64,000 bases of DNA, taken from NCBI GenBank assembly GCA_018136815.1, contig CM030942.1:53976-117975 (forward strand), written 5' to 3'. A program made the position numbers and the translations under genes. Positions 12,600 to 22,900 of this stretch are shown piece by piece. Origin of the DNA: Isochrysis galbana. Its lineage: Eukaryota > Haptophyta > Isochrysidales > Isochrysidaceae. The notes beneath the pieces are model-generated. The model saw nothing but the letters and a program-made list of their open reading frames with translations. It ran no database searches and was not told where the DNA came from. Position 1 is the first letter of the stretch; each line of letters begins with the position of its first letter.

Positions 12600-13931
12600 T
12601 GGTTGGAGGCCGTAGAAGTACTCGGCCGTAGCATAATACGATCTTTTGGTGGGTGGCGTTCAGGCCCACTACCCTGGACTGGTAGCGGGGTGACAGCGCG
12701 GACGTGGGCCCCGCCGGCGACCTACTGGCCGGACGGAGAACAACCATCGTGCGGAGGCGGCGGTGGACTTCTGGGTCGTTACCACACTCGCCACTGCCAC
12801 CTTCGCAGAGAAAACGAATGTACGGTTTGGCAAACGACGGGGTTATGAGCTCCGTCGCCCGTGCCATACTTCCACAGGTCTGCTTCGGGCGTACCAGATG
12901 GAGCCCGGGGACGAAAGGCGCAGTACGCGCAGCCGTTGGCGTCGGTCCACTCCTTGACGTCGCGGTCTAAGTCGTCGAGACGCGGCGCCGTCATGGTGGC
13001 ATCCGAGGGACGGCAGCGCGTGAGCGCAGCGCGAAGGGCCGGGTGACCCGCGTAACGAGAAATTTGCCAGAAACGGGCTCGTGCTCGAGACCAGCTAGCC
13101 GGATCCCATTCGAGAGGCCCGAATCGGCCGGAAGCCCAAGGCCGTTCGGAGGGGGATCACATTGGCGACGAGAAGACGTGCTTTTGCCGAGAGGACGGTC
13201 AAGAAGTGCGTCCGGTAACGGAGACGATGCGGAGTAATTCGTAGGCGGAGGCGGAGCCGACGATTGTCAGCGCCAGTCGCCTTGCGGTTCGAGTTGTTGT
13301 TTTGCGATTTTAATGCCTCGGCCACCGCTGCTTGGACGGCGGCGACCATCGAAGCCGTAGTGTCCGCGGGGTTAGAGGCAGCCTTAGCAACCTTGGCGGT
13401 CTTGGTGGACTTGGAAGTAGTCGCCGGCGGCGTCACGGCGGCGACCGCGACCGACGTCTGTTGTTGGCTAGCACGGGCTTGTTCGTACGGGCCTCAGGTA
13501 GCGCTGGCAGAGGTTGACGCACGAAAGGGCCGAGCGAGGAGCTCGTGGTTCTCGACGCGGAAGCGAGTCTTTGCAAGACACTCGCCAAACTTGGTCGCGT
13601 TATCCACGCCGCGAGCCCGCGTCGACCTTGTCGTTCCGAATGATGGACTCGAATCGTTGATTGATATCGTGCGACATGTTTGGGTGGTCCCAGACCGTCG
13701 TGGCATCCACCTTCGCGTCACCCATCTTGCGGACGTACGCGCGCACCAAATTCTTGGATAACTCTAAGAGATCGGAGCCGGCTTCACGGGCTACGAGCCT
13801 GTCCCACTCCATGGAGGCGGAGTCTTTGGCGAAGCCGGGCACGTTGGCCGCGAAGGTGGCGTCGCACTTGCGGAGAAGCACGTCGCAGGCCAGCGCGGGG
13901 TTGAGAGAGAGGACCGGGTCTTCGAGGAAGG
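12600..13931 (-). other. gag region, C-terminal part (element part)
   Basis: Matches the gag of 44484-47100, including its helical capsid-like block and a C-terminal Cys/His cluster (CAYCAF ... HNPVVC ... C). It is cut by the N gap. Confidence 0.75.
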
Positions 13932-14031
13932 NNNNNNNNNNNNNNNNNNNNNNNNNNNNNNNNNNNNNNNNNNNNNNNNNNNNNNNNNNNNNNNNNNNNN
14001 NNNNNNNNNNNNNNNNNNNNNNNNNNNNNNN
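13932..14031. other. Assembly gap (100 N)
   Basis: Exactly 100 N, a conventional scaffold gap of unknown true size. The left side is retroelement gag; the right side is probably an intron of an unrelated host gene. Confidence 0.99.
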
Positions 14032-14098
14032 CGGGTACGCTGCGGCGTGCAAGGCCCGGCCGGGTAGCGCAGTGGAACGGCAGCGCTGGTGATCTCAC

Positions 14099-14265
14099 TG
14101 TGAGTCTGGGACTCTATCGAGAGGAGGAGCGGCTGCTGCAGGCGCGCTCGGCGGCGCTCGCGTCGGCTTAGGCTTGGGCGGTGGGGAGTCTGAGCCAAGA
14201 AGCTCTCCAATCTCATCTAGGAGATCATCGACCGCCTGGGTGCTCGAGCGCTCTGGTGGCGCCAT
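14099..14265 (-). CDS. Putative first exon of a host gene of unknown function
   Basis: An ATG at 14265 opens a frame of about 55 residues. It has an acidic amphipathic stretch (VDDLLDEIGELLG), then a Pro/Ala/Lys-rich linker. It reaches a good splice donor (GTGAGA, intron from 14098) just before an in-frame stop, so the gene probably continues leftwards into the gap. The sequence to the right (14270-14900) is rich in GA/CT tracts, as upstream of other genes here. The N-terminal DDLLDEIG recalls CFAP418-type starts, but that is too weak to name it. I do not recognise the gene. Confidence 0.4.
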
Positions 14266-14337
14266 CCGCCCGGCGGTGGCGTTGAGGCCTCTGTGGCCCT
14301 CGACGAGGGGGACGGAAGGCAGGCGAGCCCAACGAGA

Positions 14338-14392
14338 GGGAGGGAGAAAGAGGGGGAAGGGGGGAGGGGAAGGGGGGGGGGGGGGAGAGGGA

Positions 14393-14435
<43 letters not shown>
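14338..14435. repeat. GGGA/GA low-complexity tract
   Basis: Purine-only on the plus strand, with G runs then (GA)n, immediately upstream of the putative first exon on the minus strand. Confidence 0.9.
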
Positions 14436-14437
<2 letters not shown>

Positions 14438-15137
14438 CGCGCCTCGCGGCGCGAGAGGGAGGGCGCGCGTGTGGGTGCGTGTGCGGCGCGGAGATCGTAT
14501 GGAGAGAGAAAGAAACGGCCTCTCCCCTTGAAGGATGAAATCTCTGAGGAAAAGAGGGGGAAGAGAGAGAAGAAGAAGAAGGATGAGAGGAGGAGGAGCG
14601 GCAGTGCAGCAGCAGCGTGTTGTTGTGTGGACGAGAGAAACAGACCCCTTCTCTCATGTTTCACCTCGACGTTTGGCGTCAAACTCGGAGAGTGGAACAA
14701 ACTCTCTCTCCAAAACAACCGCCCCCCGCCCCCCCCGTCTCTCGCCGTCGTCGTCGTCCCTCTCTCTCTCTCTCTGCCTCTCTCACGGTCTCTCTTTTCT
14801 TCTTCTTCTTCCCTCCTAGATCCACTCTCTCTCTTCTCGATGCTTCCTGGCTGCTCTCCCCCCTTCTGTTTCCTCTTGTGGTGGGGTGCCTTTACTCTAG
14901 AGAGTCCTCTACTCTATCTCTCTAGAGGAGAGAGAGAGATCTAGGTCCTGTGTTAGAGTTCGGGAGACCATGCTAACAGGAATATAAGAGAAAAAAGACC
15001 ATGATGCTGAAAGAGGTGGCAGAAATAAGAGAAAAGAGATTGCGGAGACGAATGATTCGGAGAGAGAGGGAGTGTCTGGAGTTTTGTATTAGAAGGGGCT
15101 CATAGTCCCCATGTGCCCATGTGCCTTGGTGTACGCT
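14436..15137. other. Low-complexity GA/CT-rich DNA, no gene seen
   Basis: Mostly GA-rich, then (TC)n near 14755-14830 and GAGA/TCTC near 14900-14940. Open frames here are Ser/Leu or Arg/Glu repeats without family features. It may contain the promoter and 5' leader of the minus-strand exon at 14265. Confidence 0.45.
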
Positions 15138-16168
15138 TGTCAGAGCGTCAGAGCAAGGCGGATCTCACTCTTGGAGATTGCCTGCGAGGGCGCGCCGGCA
15201 GCTAGCGCGGAATGCGGTTCTTGCGGGGAGCTCATGGAGCTTTCCTCGGGGGTGACTACGGGCATGGTGATCGACGCACGACGTACGACGCACGGAGGGC
15301 GCGGAAGTGTGGAAGGAGGCTTGTGGGAGGTGGTGGCAGGCGACTGGGGGTGGCTCAGGCGCGTGCTTGACTTGTATTGACTCGTTGACTCGGGGTATAG
15401 ACTCGGGAACTCGGGGGGGCTCGCTTGGGAACACGGTGGGACTCGACGAAGTTGGTACAAAAACCACTCACAAGAAACCAAAAACCAAAGTCCTTGGGCT
15501 CAGAAAACTAACGTAAACGCTCCGGAATCATACGATAAACAAACCCCTCCCGCGCGGCGAAGGCTGAGGTCGCGACCGATCGCCATGCGCGAAGATATAC
15601 GGCAAGAGAGCGCAAAACTACGCAAACGAAGGGTTCGAACTATCGTTAAAGTGGAACTCGTCCGCTGAAGCCAACGCGGAAGGTCGAGGAGAGATCCAAA
15701 CTCGCGCGGGGGGAAGAAGGCGATGTGCGGAGAGACCTTCTAGACAAGCGACGAGCAAGGGGCGACGAAACAAGACGCGAGACGCGAGCCATCCGTTCTT
15801 CCTTTCTTTCACCAAAAACGCGGCGAAACTAACGTTAAACGTCGGTGCCCCCTCCGCGAGAATCGCGAAGAAGAACGGACGAGATGAAGGCAATCGTCGA
15901 AGGAATCGCGAGAGGAATCGAAGCGAAGGGGGGGGGGAACAGCGCGCGCGCGGGGGGGGAACGAACGACGGCCGGAGGAAACGAACCGCGCGCGGAGGAG
16001 AAGAACCTCGCGCGGGGGGGGACTTTCTTGGGATCCATCCGAAGACCTTCACGTGAAACAATAACCGTGGCCGAGATGTTCAGCCGAGGTGGCAAAGAAA
16101 ACGCATTTCGACATCTTGCAAGTGAGGCCCGCCCAGATGAGACGTTCCAAGACAAGATCAAGACTAGG
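15138..16168 (-). mobile_element. Remnant of the 2880-type LTR element (LTR part plus RT part)
   Basis: About 15138-16020 matches the LTR at 2880-4270 with clear divergence. About 16021-16168 matches a reverse-transcriptase portion of the same family (compare 7018-7165). It is a rearranged, broken fossil, older than the 2880 and 48521 LTRs judging by its differences. Confidence 0.75.
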
Positions 16169-16178
16169 GCCTGACAAG

Positions 16179-16285
16179 AGTTGCTCGCTCAGACCCCCAA
16201 AGTTGCTCGCAAAAGTTGCTCGAAATAGGCCCCAAAAGGGGCAAAGTTGCTCGCAGAGTTGCTCGAAGTTGCTCGGAGTTGCTCG
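16179..16285 (+). repeat. Seven-copy AGTTGCTCG array
   Basis: AGTTGCTCG starts at 16179, 16201, 16214, 16245, 16257, 16267 and 16277. Spacing shrinks from 22 to 10 bases towards the right. Confidence 0.9.
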
Positions 16286-16288
16286 TTC

Positions 16289-16895
16289 ATTGTTCATTGC
16301 GCCGCGATTGCCGCGACGCGTGCTGCCGGGCGTCAGCGCGGCGAGAGGGAATGCTCGGAACAGCCTGCAGGGAACAGGATAGCGGCGCGGCGGGCGTTAG
16401 TTAGTAGTTAGAACCCATGCACTTTTCATACATAAACTACATGATGTTTATGTGAATAAGAAGAGGCAGAGGGGAGGAGAGCGTTTCGCAAGTAGGTGCT
16501 CTTCTATCGATCCACCGATGTTGATGTGAATGCCTTGCGGCAACTCCCCTCTCGTGCTCTACTTAGGGGCCCAGGTCCTGCGGGGTTTACGGGTTGGGCG
16601 GAGTGCGCCTGCCCTCAGCGGTACGTGCACGCCTTCCTCCTATGCCGCTGAGTGACTTGCATATTCTAGATGCTTTTCGGATCTGCGACGCTATCCATGT
16701 CGTGACTTTGCTTATGCTATGGCTGCTGACTATCCCGTGTCCTTGTCTTCGATTGTAGAGGTATGTTTCGCCGCTTTAGGCGAGCCTCTCGGCAAGGTCG
16801 AGCGTCTGTGCCACGAGGCTGAGGCTCTCGCTCAGTTGTAGTCTACCTTTTTCATTCACAGTCGTCTCGTCCGCTCTTTCGCGGAGACACGCCCT
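16289..16895. other. No firm gene; one short open frame
   Basis: A short plus-strand frame (about 16650-16842) encodes roughly 60 residues including RDFAYAMAADYPVSL and GEPLGKVERLCHEAEALAQL before TAG. It could be a terminal exon, but I recognise no family. Confidence 0.3.
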
Positions 16896-17598
16896 TCAAG
16901 AGGCGTTTCCCCGTTTACTCCGTATTTCCTTATATTCTGAGTAAGCTTCATCGACTATGTGTATATATTCTTTGTTTAGATTAGAAATTTCACGAATAAG
17001 TTTGCCGGCATATTCTTGAGAGTACTTACTGGCGGTCTCAATGAACAATTTTAGCTTCTGTTGCAGTTCGGATAGGCTCTTTTCTAGTTCGGAAACCCTT
17101 CTTTTTGTTGAATACCGGGACGTAGTCTTCTAAGACTTGGTCGTATTTTTTCTGGAATTCTCGCAGCTGTGTTTTTAAGTGAGTGCTAGTGCTAATTTCA
17201 GGGTTGGTAAGTACGAATTTCTCGATATGGGTTACGGGAGCCCTCATCAGCTTCAAGTCCAATGTGTCAATCTCTTCCAGAGCTTTAGACAAAGCTTTCC
17301 ATTCCTCATCGAGAATGCTTGAGACAGCGTCCCTAAACGAAATTGGTTCGGGTGTTTTCTGGGCCAATTTATCAAGGGTACTTACCATAGTTGTGTAAGA
17401 ATCCACTCGTTCTTTGAACTGAGTCGCCATTTTCGCATACTCTCTCGCCTGTCGGGCTACCACTAGGGTCTGGTGCTCTTGCATTTGTTTAGTCATTTTG
17501 GACTCAGTTATTAACTCTTTCGATCTCACTTCGGCAAGTTCCTGCAGGTATTTCAAAGTGGTGATTAAGATCCCGACGTAAATGCTGTAGTCCCTACC
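16896..17598 (-). pseudogene. Coiled-coil protein fragment of unknown origin
   Basis: Minus-strand coding-like sequence with strong heptad character: LQELAEVRSKELITESK, QAREYAKMATQFKERVDSY, then SELEKSLSELQQKLKLF and EISNLNKEYIHIVDEAYSEY. Reading needs two frames (one break), and there is no convincing ATG at the start. Codon use is clearly A/T-richer than in the neighbouring genes, suggesting a different source or relaxed constraint. It starts directly at the inverted repeat at 17588-17830. No family recognised. Confidence 0.4.
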
Positions 17599-17830
17599 CC
17601 CTCACGCGGAAAGGTGTCAGATTAGTGCGCGGTTTTGGAAGGGAGTGCGCGGTTTTTCGAGAGGTCCAAATCAAGGCTAGGGCTCGGTTAAACCTATTAG
17701 TCTATTAATAGATTAATACCCAATTAATAGGGGGTTTTGGCGCCCAACCTATTAATCGATATGGGGTTATCGAGAAACTCCCTCTATGAATCGATTAACA
17801 GGCGGGGTTTTTGGCCCCAAGGCTCCCTGT
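17588..17830 (+). repeat. Inverted-repeat partner X1 with ATTAATAG subterminal motifs
   Basis: Contains CACGCGGAAAGGTGTCAGAT, AAGGCTAGGGCTCG and several CTATTAATAG/ATTAATAGGG motifs. The same series occurs in reverse complement at 32640-32870. The layout, a unique outer block followed by A/T-rich subterminal repeats, resembles DNA-transposon ends. No target duplication was found. Confidence 0.6.
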
Positions 17831-18199
17831 ACAGCGCGCCACGCGCTGCCCCCGCGGCGGCCCTACGGCCGCAACGCGCAACGCTAAAATTTTCTGCCGC
17901 GCGCGCGCGCTACTCGCTACCGCTACACATTACACATTACATCATTTAAGATGTAAGCTTATGGTATCACCTTGTGGTCCCTACGCCTATGCCCATGCCC
18001 CATGCCCGTATGCCCGCCCATGAAGCCAGCCGCTCTGCATGGGCGTGTGCGAGGGGATACGAGGGGCGAGGGGAAGGGAGGGGGGAGGGCCCGCTGTCAG
18101 GACATCATAATCATAATTCATATATCATATAAATTAGGAAGGAGGAAACCACATTCACCATAAACCATTAGGCATCTACATCTAGGCATGCACAACGCA
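17831..18199. other. No gene seen
   Basis: GC-rich then A/T-richer DNA with short CATTACACATTACAT and CCCATGCCC repeats. Nothing supportable. Confidence 0.5.
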
Positions 18200-18511
18200 C
18201 TACAAAGCACGATGCACCAGACAAGGTGCCCACACTGTCGAGTCGAGCGGAGCCGGAGGGCTCTGGGCCACTCCGTCGCGAGCGGCACCGGCGGTTAGCG
18301 CGGCGCCTTGGCCCTCCTCCCCGCCGGGAGTCGGGTGAATGAAATTCTGGATGGGGTCGGGCATCCCCATTTGGGTGTCTGGACTGGGAACGAACGGCGA
18401 ACGAAGGGCTGTGGGGCGGTGAGGTGCTCCTAGCGGCCCTAGTGTGTTGGATAGTAAGAGATTGTTAGACCTACAAAGAACTCTTCCCTCAGGGAGGGAG
18501 CCTAGGCTGCT
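18200..18511 (-). other. Leader/gag-start-like sequence left of LTR (element remnant)
   Basis: Follows the LTR at 18512 in the position where the internal region of an element to the left would begin (junction CTCA|AGCA on the minus strand). It holds a Pro-rich frame including PDPIQNFIHPTPGGEEG. Probably the start of another, truncated element. Confidence 0.4.
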
Positions 18512-19557
18512 TGAGTGCAGCGACGCAGCGAACAACGACGGACAAAGAGGCTGAGAACAACAGGATACACCGACTCACGAACACACCGGAATCATTCACC
18601 CAAACAAAGCAAATTATCAAGCAACCGCGACCCCAAATCACCGATAACTCAAACACGTCGCGAGAGACGGAGAGAGAGAGCGAGAGAGAGAGAGACTCCG
18701 CAGCGACGGCCGGAGCGTGTCTCCGTTGTAACTTCCCACGTAGCGGAGAGTCCGAAGGGGAGCGTCCTGTCGCGCGACCACGGCGATCACTTTGGATACA
18801 GATCGCGACGAGATATCTTCACGACCGAATAAATCTTGCCGTTGAGCGTGAACCTTCTAGACGCTTCTAACGAACAACCCTGAGTAGCAACCAAGGGGAA
18901 GAAACACCAAAGGGGCCAAGGCTTGCATGTAGCTTGCATCAAGGGGAAAGATTCCCTCACCTAGGAAGCGAACCTACACCGGTCTCCAAGGCGAGATAGC
19001 AAATTAAACCTCAAATCTCGAGCGGATAGAGCAACCGACTTGCTCGCCAAAACCTTGACCGAGAAGAAAGAAGCAAGGACCTACAACCCAAGGGTAGCGG
19101 ACCTAGGGAATGTGAGAGGAAATTTCCGAACGCCAACGCCAAACGCCGAACGCGGGAAGGCAACGAAACCCTAACCAGGCCAAGCAGAACCTACGAAGAA
19201 CAGGCCTGGACGACAACGAAAGTGAGCAGGTCCCAAGAAAGAACCGGAACCCAACAAGAAACGACAAGCCTTGCAAGAAGCTAAACAAGCCTTCACAAGG
19301 TAACCTGAGAGCCTGAGACAAGCGCGCAGCGAGTGACAGGCGACCTGGCTCCTTTGGGTCAAGATTACCCGAAAGGAGGAAACCTGGAATCTAGACCTGA
19401 CAAACAGGCTAGAAGGAACGAAACAAGAACTCGAATTCTAGATCGCTAGGGACGAACCCTACCAACCTAGATGTACCTGAGCTTCACCGTGTGGCCGCAC
19501 GGCGAAGGACCTGGAAACAAGAGCCTGGAAATCGCATCATCTAGGATGAATGCGACA
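18512..19557 (-). repeat. LTR at the 3' end of the 19.6-30.2 kb element (about 1.05 kb)
   Basis: On the minus strand it begins TGTCGCATTC directly after the polypurine tract AGTCGGGGGG and ends near CTGCACTCA. The right edge is clear from the polypurine tract. The left edge is inferred from the CA|AGCA junction shared with other copies. It is not similar to the 331-bp LTR at the other end of the same internal region. Confidence 0.55.
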
Positions 19558-19950
19558 CCCCCCGACTAAGATCGAGACGTCTCCCGATGTCGAGCGGTGA
19601 ACCTGGAAACAGAGACCTGGAAACTGGAACCTGAGCTGACCAGAGGTCAGGGTCAGAATCGGAACAAGAAGCAACGGAACATAGCGAGCGAAACTTGGAG
19701 ACAAGAACACCCTTTGGATCCAAAGCGAGCACGAAATCGGCGGCTTAACGCGGCGGCCTCTTTCGTACGCACTGCCCCACCCACTTCTCCCTTTTACAGG
19801 AGCTTTGCTCGGGTGTTGCGCCGGGTGTAGAGCGCAGGCAGCACGCGTTCAGCACCTCCATGATTCGCTCGGACGGAAACTTGAACTCGGAGCCCTAGCC
19901 GAGGCGTGGGGCTAGCCTAGAGGGACGGGTCCCTTACCCAAGACATGGGA

Positions 19951-22900
19951 TCAACGAGGATGGAGCCTGGATCGAGTGCGCGAAGACGGCGCATCGAGAA
20001 CGGGAGGAAGAGGAGTATTCCTGGCCGACGAAGAAGTTGCTTCCGGGGACTCAACATCTTCTGGACAAGTCTCTTCGACGGAGCGATCATAATCATCAAG
20101 CAAATCAGAACAACGACGGAGCAACTCGGAACGAGGCTCCCAGGTGGCTTCTCGAATAGAATAGCCACGCCACTTCACGAGGTACTCGGTAGAATCGCCA
20201 TGGCTACGACGATCGAGCAACTTCTCAACGATGTACTCGTCGTCAGCCAGCGGCTCTTCATCAACGAAAGTATGATACGGCCGGAGGTTCGAGATGTGCA
20301 CCTCCTCCTTGACTAACCGGTTCTCCAGATCACGGAGTCGGTACCTAGTGTCGGACAGAGCCTCTACGACGCGGTAGGGACCCGAGTAGATGAATTGCAA
20401 CTTGTTGGCATGGCCTGGTAATCGCATGCAGACGCGATCCCCAGGTTCGAAACGAGCTGGTCTTTGAGACTTGATGGTAGCGTCACGGACTGACTCAGCC
20501 TGAGCGGCTAGGGTAGCCTCGAGAGCGCTGGACCAAGAGAGGCGGAGGCTCGCATTGAGCCTGGATGCGTACGAGCGAACGTCGGCGGACGCCGCCTCGA
20601 GAGCAGTTGGCGAAACGGACTTCGGATCAGAAAGTTGAGCGGGCAGACGCAGCTCACGCCCAAAGATCAAAGACGCTGGAGACCGGGAGGTGACACGACC
20701 GGAAGAAGCCCTCAACGAGAGGAGTAGGAACGGCAAATGGTCGACCCAATGGCTGCCACCCTCATTCGAGGCGCGCATCAAACGGATGAGCGTTTGCTGA
20801 GCGCGTTCGACGAAGCCTACACCCTCATGTCGATACGGCTCTGTACTCGACAAATCAGTCCCGGTGAGCTCCAGAATACGCGAAACAAGAACCGAACAAA
20901 GATTCGAACCGGCGTCGGTCCGAAGCTGCCTAGGGACTCCATAACGCGTCACAATCAAGCGGATGAACATGTCCAAGGCCACCTCCGACGAAGGATCCCC
21001 ATTCGAAGGCTCAGCCTCAATCCATCGAGTGAGCGAGTCGATGAAGACGACCAGCTTGTCGTAACCCGAGACTCCAGGCACGAAGTTGTGAGTGGGAGCC
21101 AGTGAGAGCACGTCGCAGTAGACCACATCAAAGGGGTAGGTACCCACGGAGAGACCGGAGGGCGACGCTAGAGCCCTCGGTAGCGGCTTGGCGAGGGTGC
21201 ACTCGTGGCATTCCCGGACGTAGGATGCAACGTCGGAAGACATGCCAGGCCAGTATACCCGAGTACGAAGAAGACCAGACATTCGAGAAACTCCGAGGTG
21301 ACCGGAGCGATCGTGGTAGGCAAAGAGGTAGCGAGACCGCAACAAGGGCGGAACATAGAGCACTAGCGAGTCCGGGTCGGTGGAGTCAAGGACGGTGCGA
21401 TAGTAGACGAGCCCATCGTGAACGACGAAACGGCGAAACATCTTGGATTGCTGAGCGGAAACGGGAGCGGGAGCGACAGGACTGGAACACGAATCATCGT
21501 CGGCAACGGGGCCTGAGGCGGCGGCCGGCGGAGGCGACCCTTGGCCTGATAGCTCGTGGTTGGCCGTCTCTCCTGAGCCTAGGAGTGGCTCTACGAACGG
21601 ATCTTCCGCCAGGGCCGCTTTCATCTCTGCGGAAGTCGGCGTACCCGGAGCCAAATAACTGGACTGGATGGCGGGCCCGGAATCGGAGGCTCGACGACGA
21701 GATCGGTCCAAGGCTTGAAGCCCTCGCGCCGTAGCTACGGAGCGCGTGATGGCAGCCACCGGATGAGACCGTTCATGCTCGGCTAGAGACTCTGAGCCAG
21801 GCTCACGTACCGCTAACGACGCTGGGCCGGCGAGTGGTTCGTCTTCGTGTTCCGGCTCCAGGGATGCTAGCCGGGACAGCCCGTCAGCATCCTGATGAAC
21901 AGCTCCTGGTTTATGTTCGACATCGAACCGGTACTCAGCCAACTTGAGAGCCCACCGAGTCAGCCGAGAGGCTGGCCCACCGGCTACTTGATCCTTCATG
22001 GTATGCAGCCATCGCAGCGCAGAGTGGTCAACGACTAACTTGAACCGACGCCCCCAAAGGTAGGGTCGCCAATTTCGGATTGATTCCAGGGCAGCCAAGA
22101 GCTCAATCTCGGTCACCGTCCAATGGCGTTCGGCCGAGGTGAGACTGCGAGCGTAGTACCCAACGACTCGTTCACGGTTATCGTCTCCTAGCTGCGAGAG
22201 GATGCCGGCGATGCCCAACTTGCTAGCCCCATCGGTCTTGACGATGAAGGGCCGATCATCCCTGGGTGGAGTCAAGACGGGCTCCGAGGTGATCGCTGTC
22301 TTGAGCTCTTGGATAGCTCGGCGACACTCCTCGGACTGGGACTCCTTTGCCACGTCGCAGCCCTTCCGCGTGAGAGCAGTGAGAGGAGCAGCCTTAGCGG
22401 CGAATTGGCGAATGAATCGACGATAGTAGGCGCAAAGGCCGAGGAAAGATCGAACCGCTTCCAAGGAGTTGATGGATGACGGGTCGATGTCGGCGACAGC
22501 TGCGACCTTCTTCGGGTCCATCTTGAGACCTTCCCTCGAGACAACGTGACCGAGGTACTCCGTAGAGGTGGCAAAGAAGACACACTTGGACATCTTGCAG
22601 GTCAGGCCGGCCCACTCTAGCCGCTCGAGAACTAGGTCTAGCCGGTGAAGCATTTGCTCGAACGAAGCCTGTGCCCTGGCCTCTTCGGAAGGACCCACGC
22701 CCGTTGACCAGATGCCCACATCATCGAGGTAAGGCATGCAGATCTCCCACGCTAGCGCACCGAGAACGATGTCCATCAAGCGGCACATGTAGGAGGGACC
22801 TGATTGGATGCCGAACGGTAGAAAGTTGAACTCGTATTTGCCGCGGTGGGTAGTGAAAGCGGTGATATGTTTGTGCGACTCTTTGATCGGGATGCCCCAA

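Larger units (their letters stand above)
2880..13931 (-). mobile_element. Ty3/gypsy chromodomain LTR retroelement with methyltransferase domain, 3' part
   Basis: Fossil LTR element read on the minus strand. Left to right it holds the 3' LTR (2880-4270), a polypurine tract (AGTCGGGGGG) against the LTR, and the pol region. In element order the pol domains are methyltransferase-like (about 9830-10430), aspartic protease (about 8560-8830), reverse transcriptase/RNase H (about 6400-7900) and integrase plus chromodomain (about 4650-6200). The C-terminal part of gag lies at about 12.6-13.9 kb. The copy runs into the N gap and shows several apparent breaks, mostly towards the gap, which may be consensus errors. 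About 7.5 kb of it is nearly identical to 38132-45690. Outer LTR flanks suggest both parts are one insertion. The near-identical LTRs point to a very recent origin. Confidence 0.9.

Noticed and set aside
14058-14120. tRNA-like A box (GGGTAGCGCAGTGGAACGG) beside gap 1
   Set aside because: No B box and no foldable acceptor or T arm follow. It overlaps the probable intron and first exon of a minus-strand gene.
16179-16285. CRISPR-like array
   Set aside because: Repeats are nine bases with irregular short spacers, in a eukaryotic context, and no cas genes are present.
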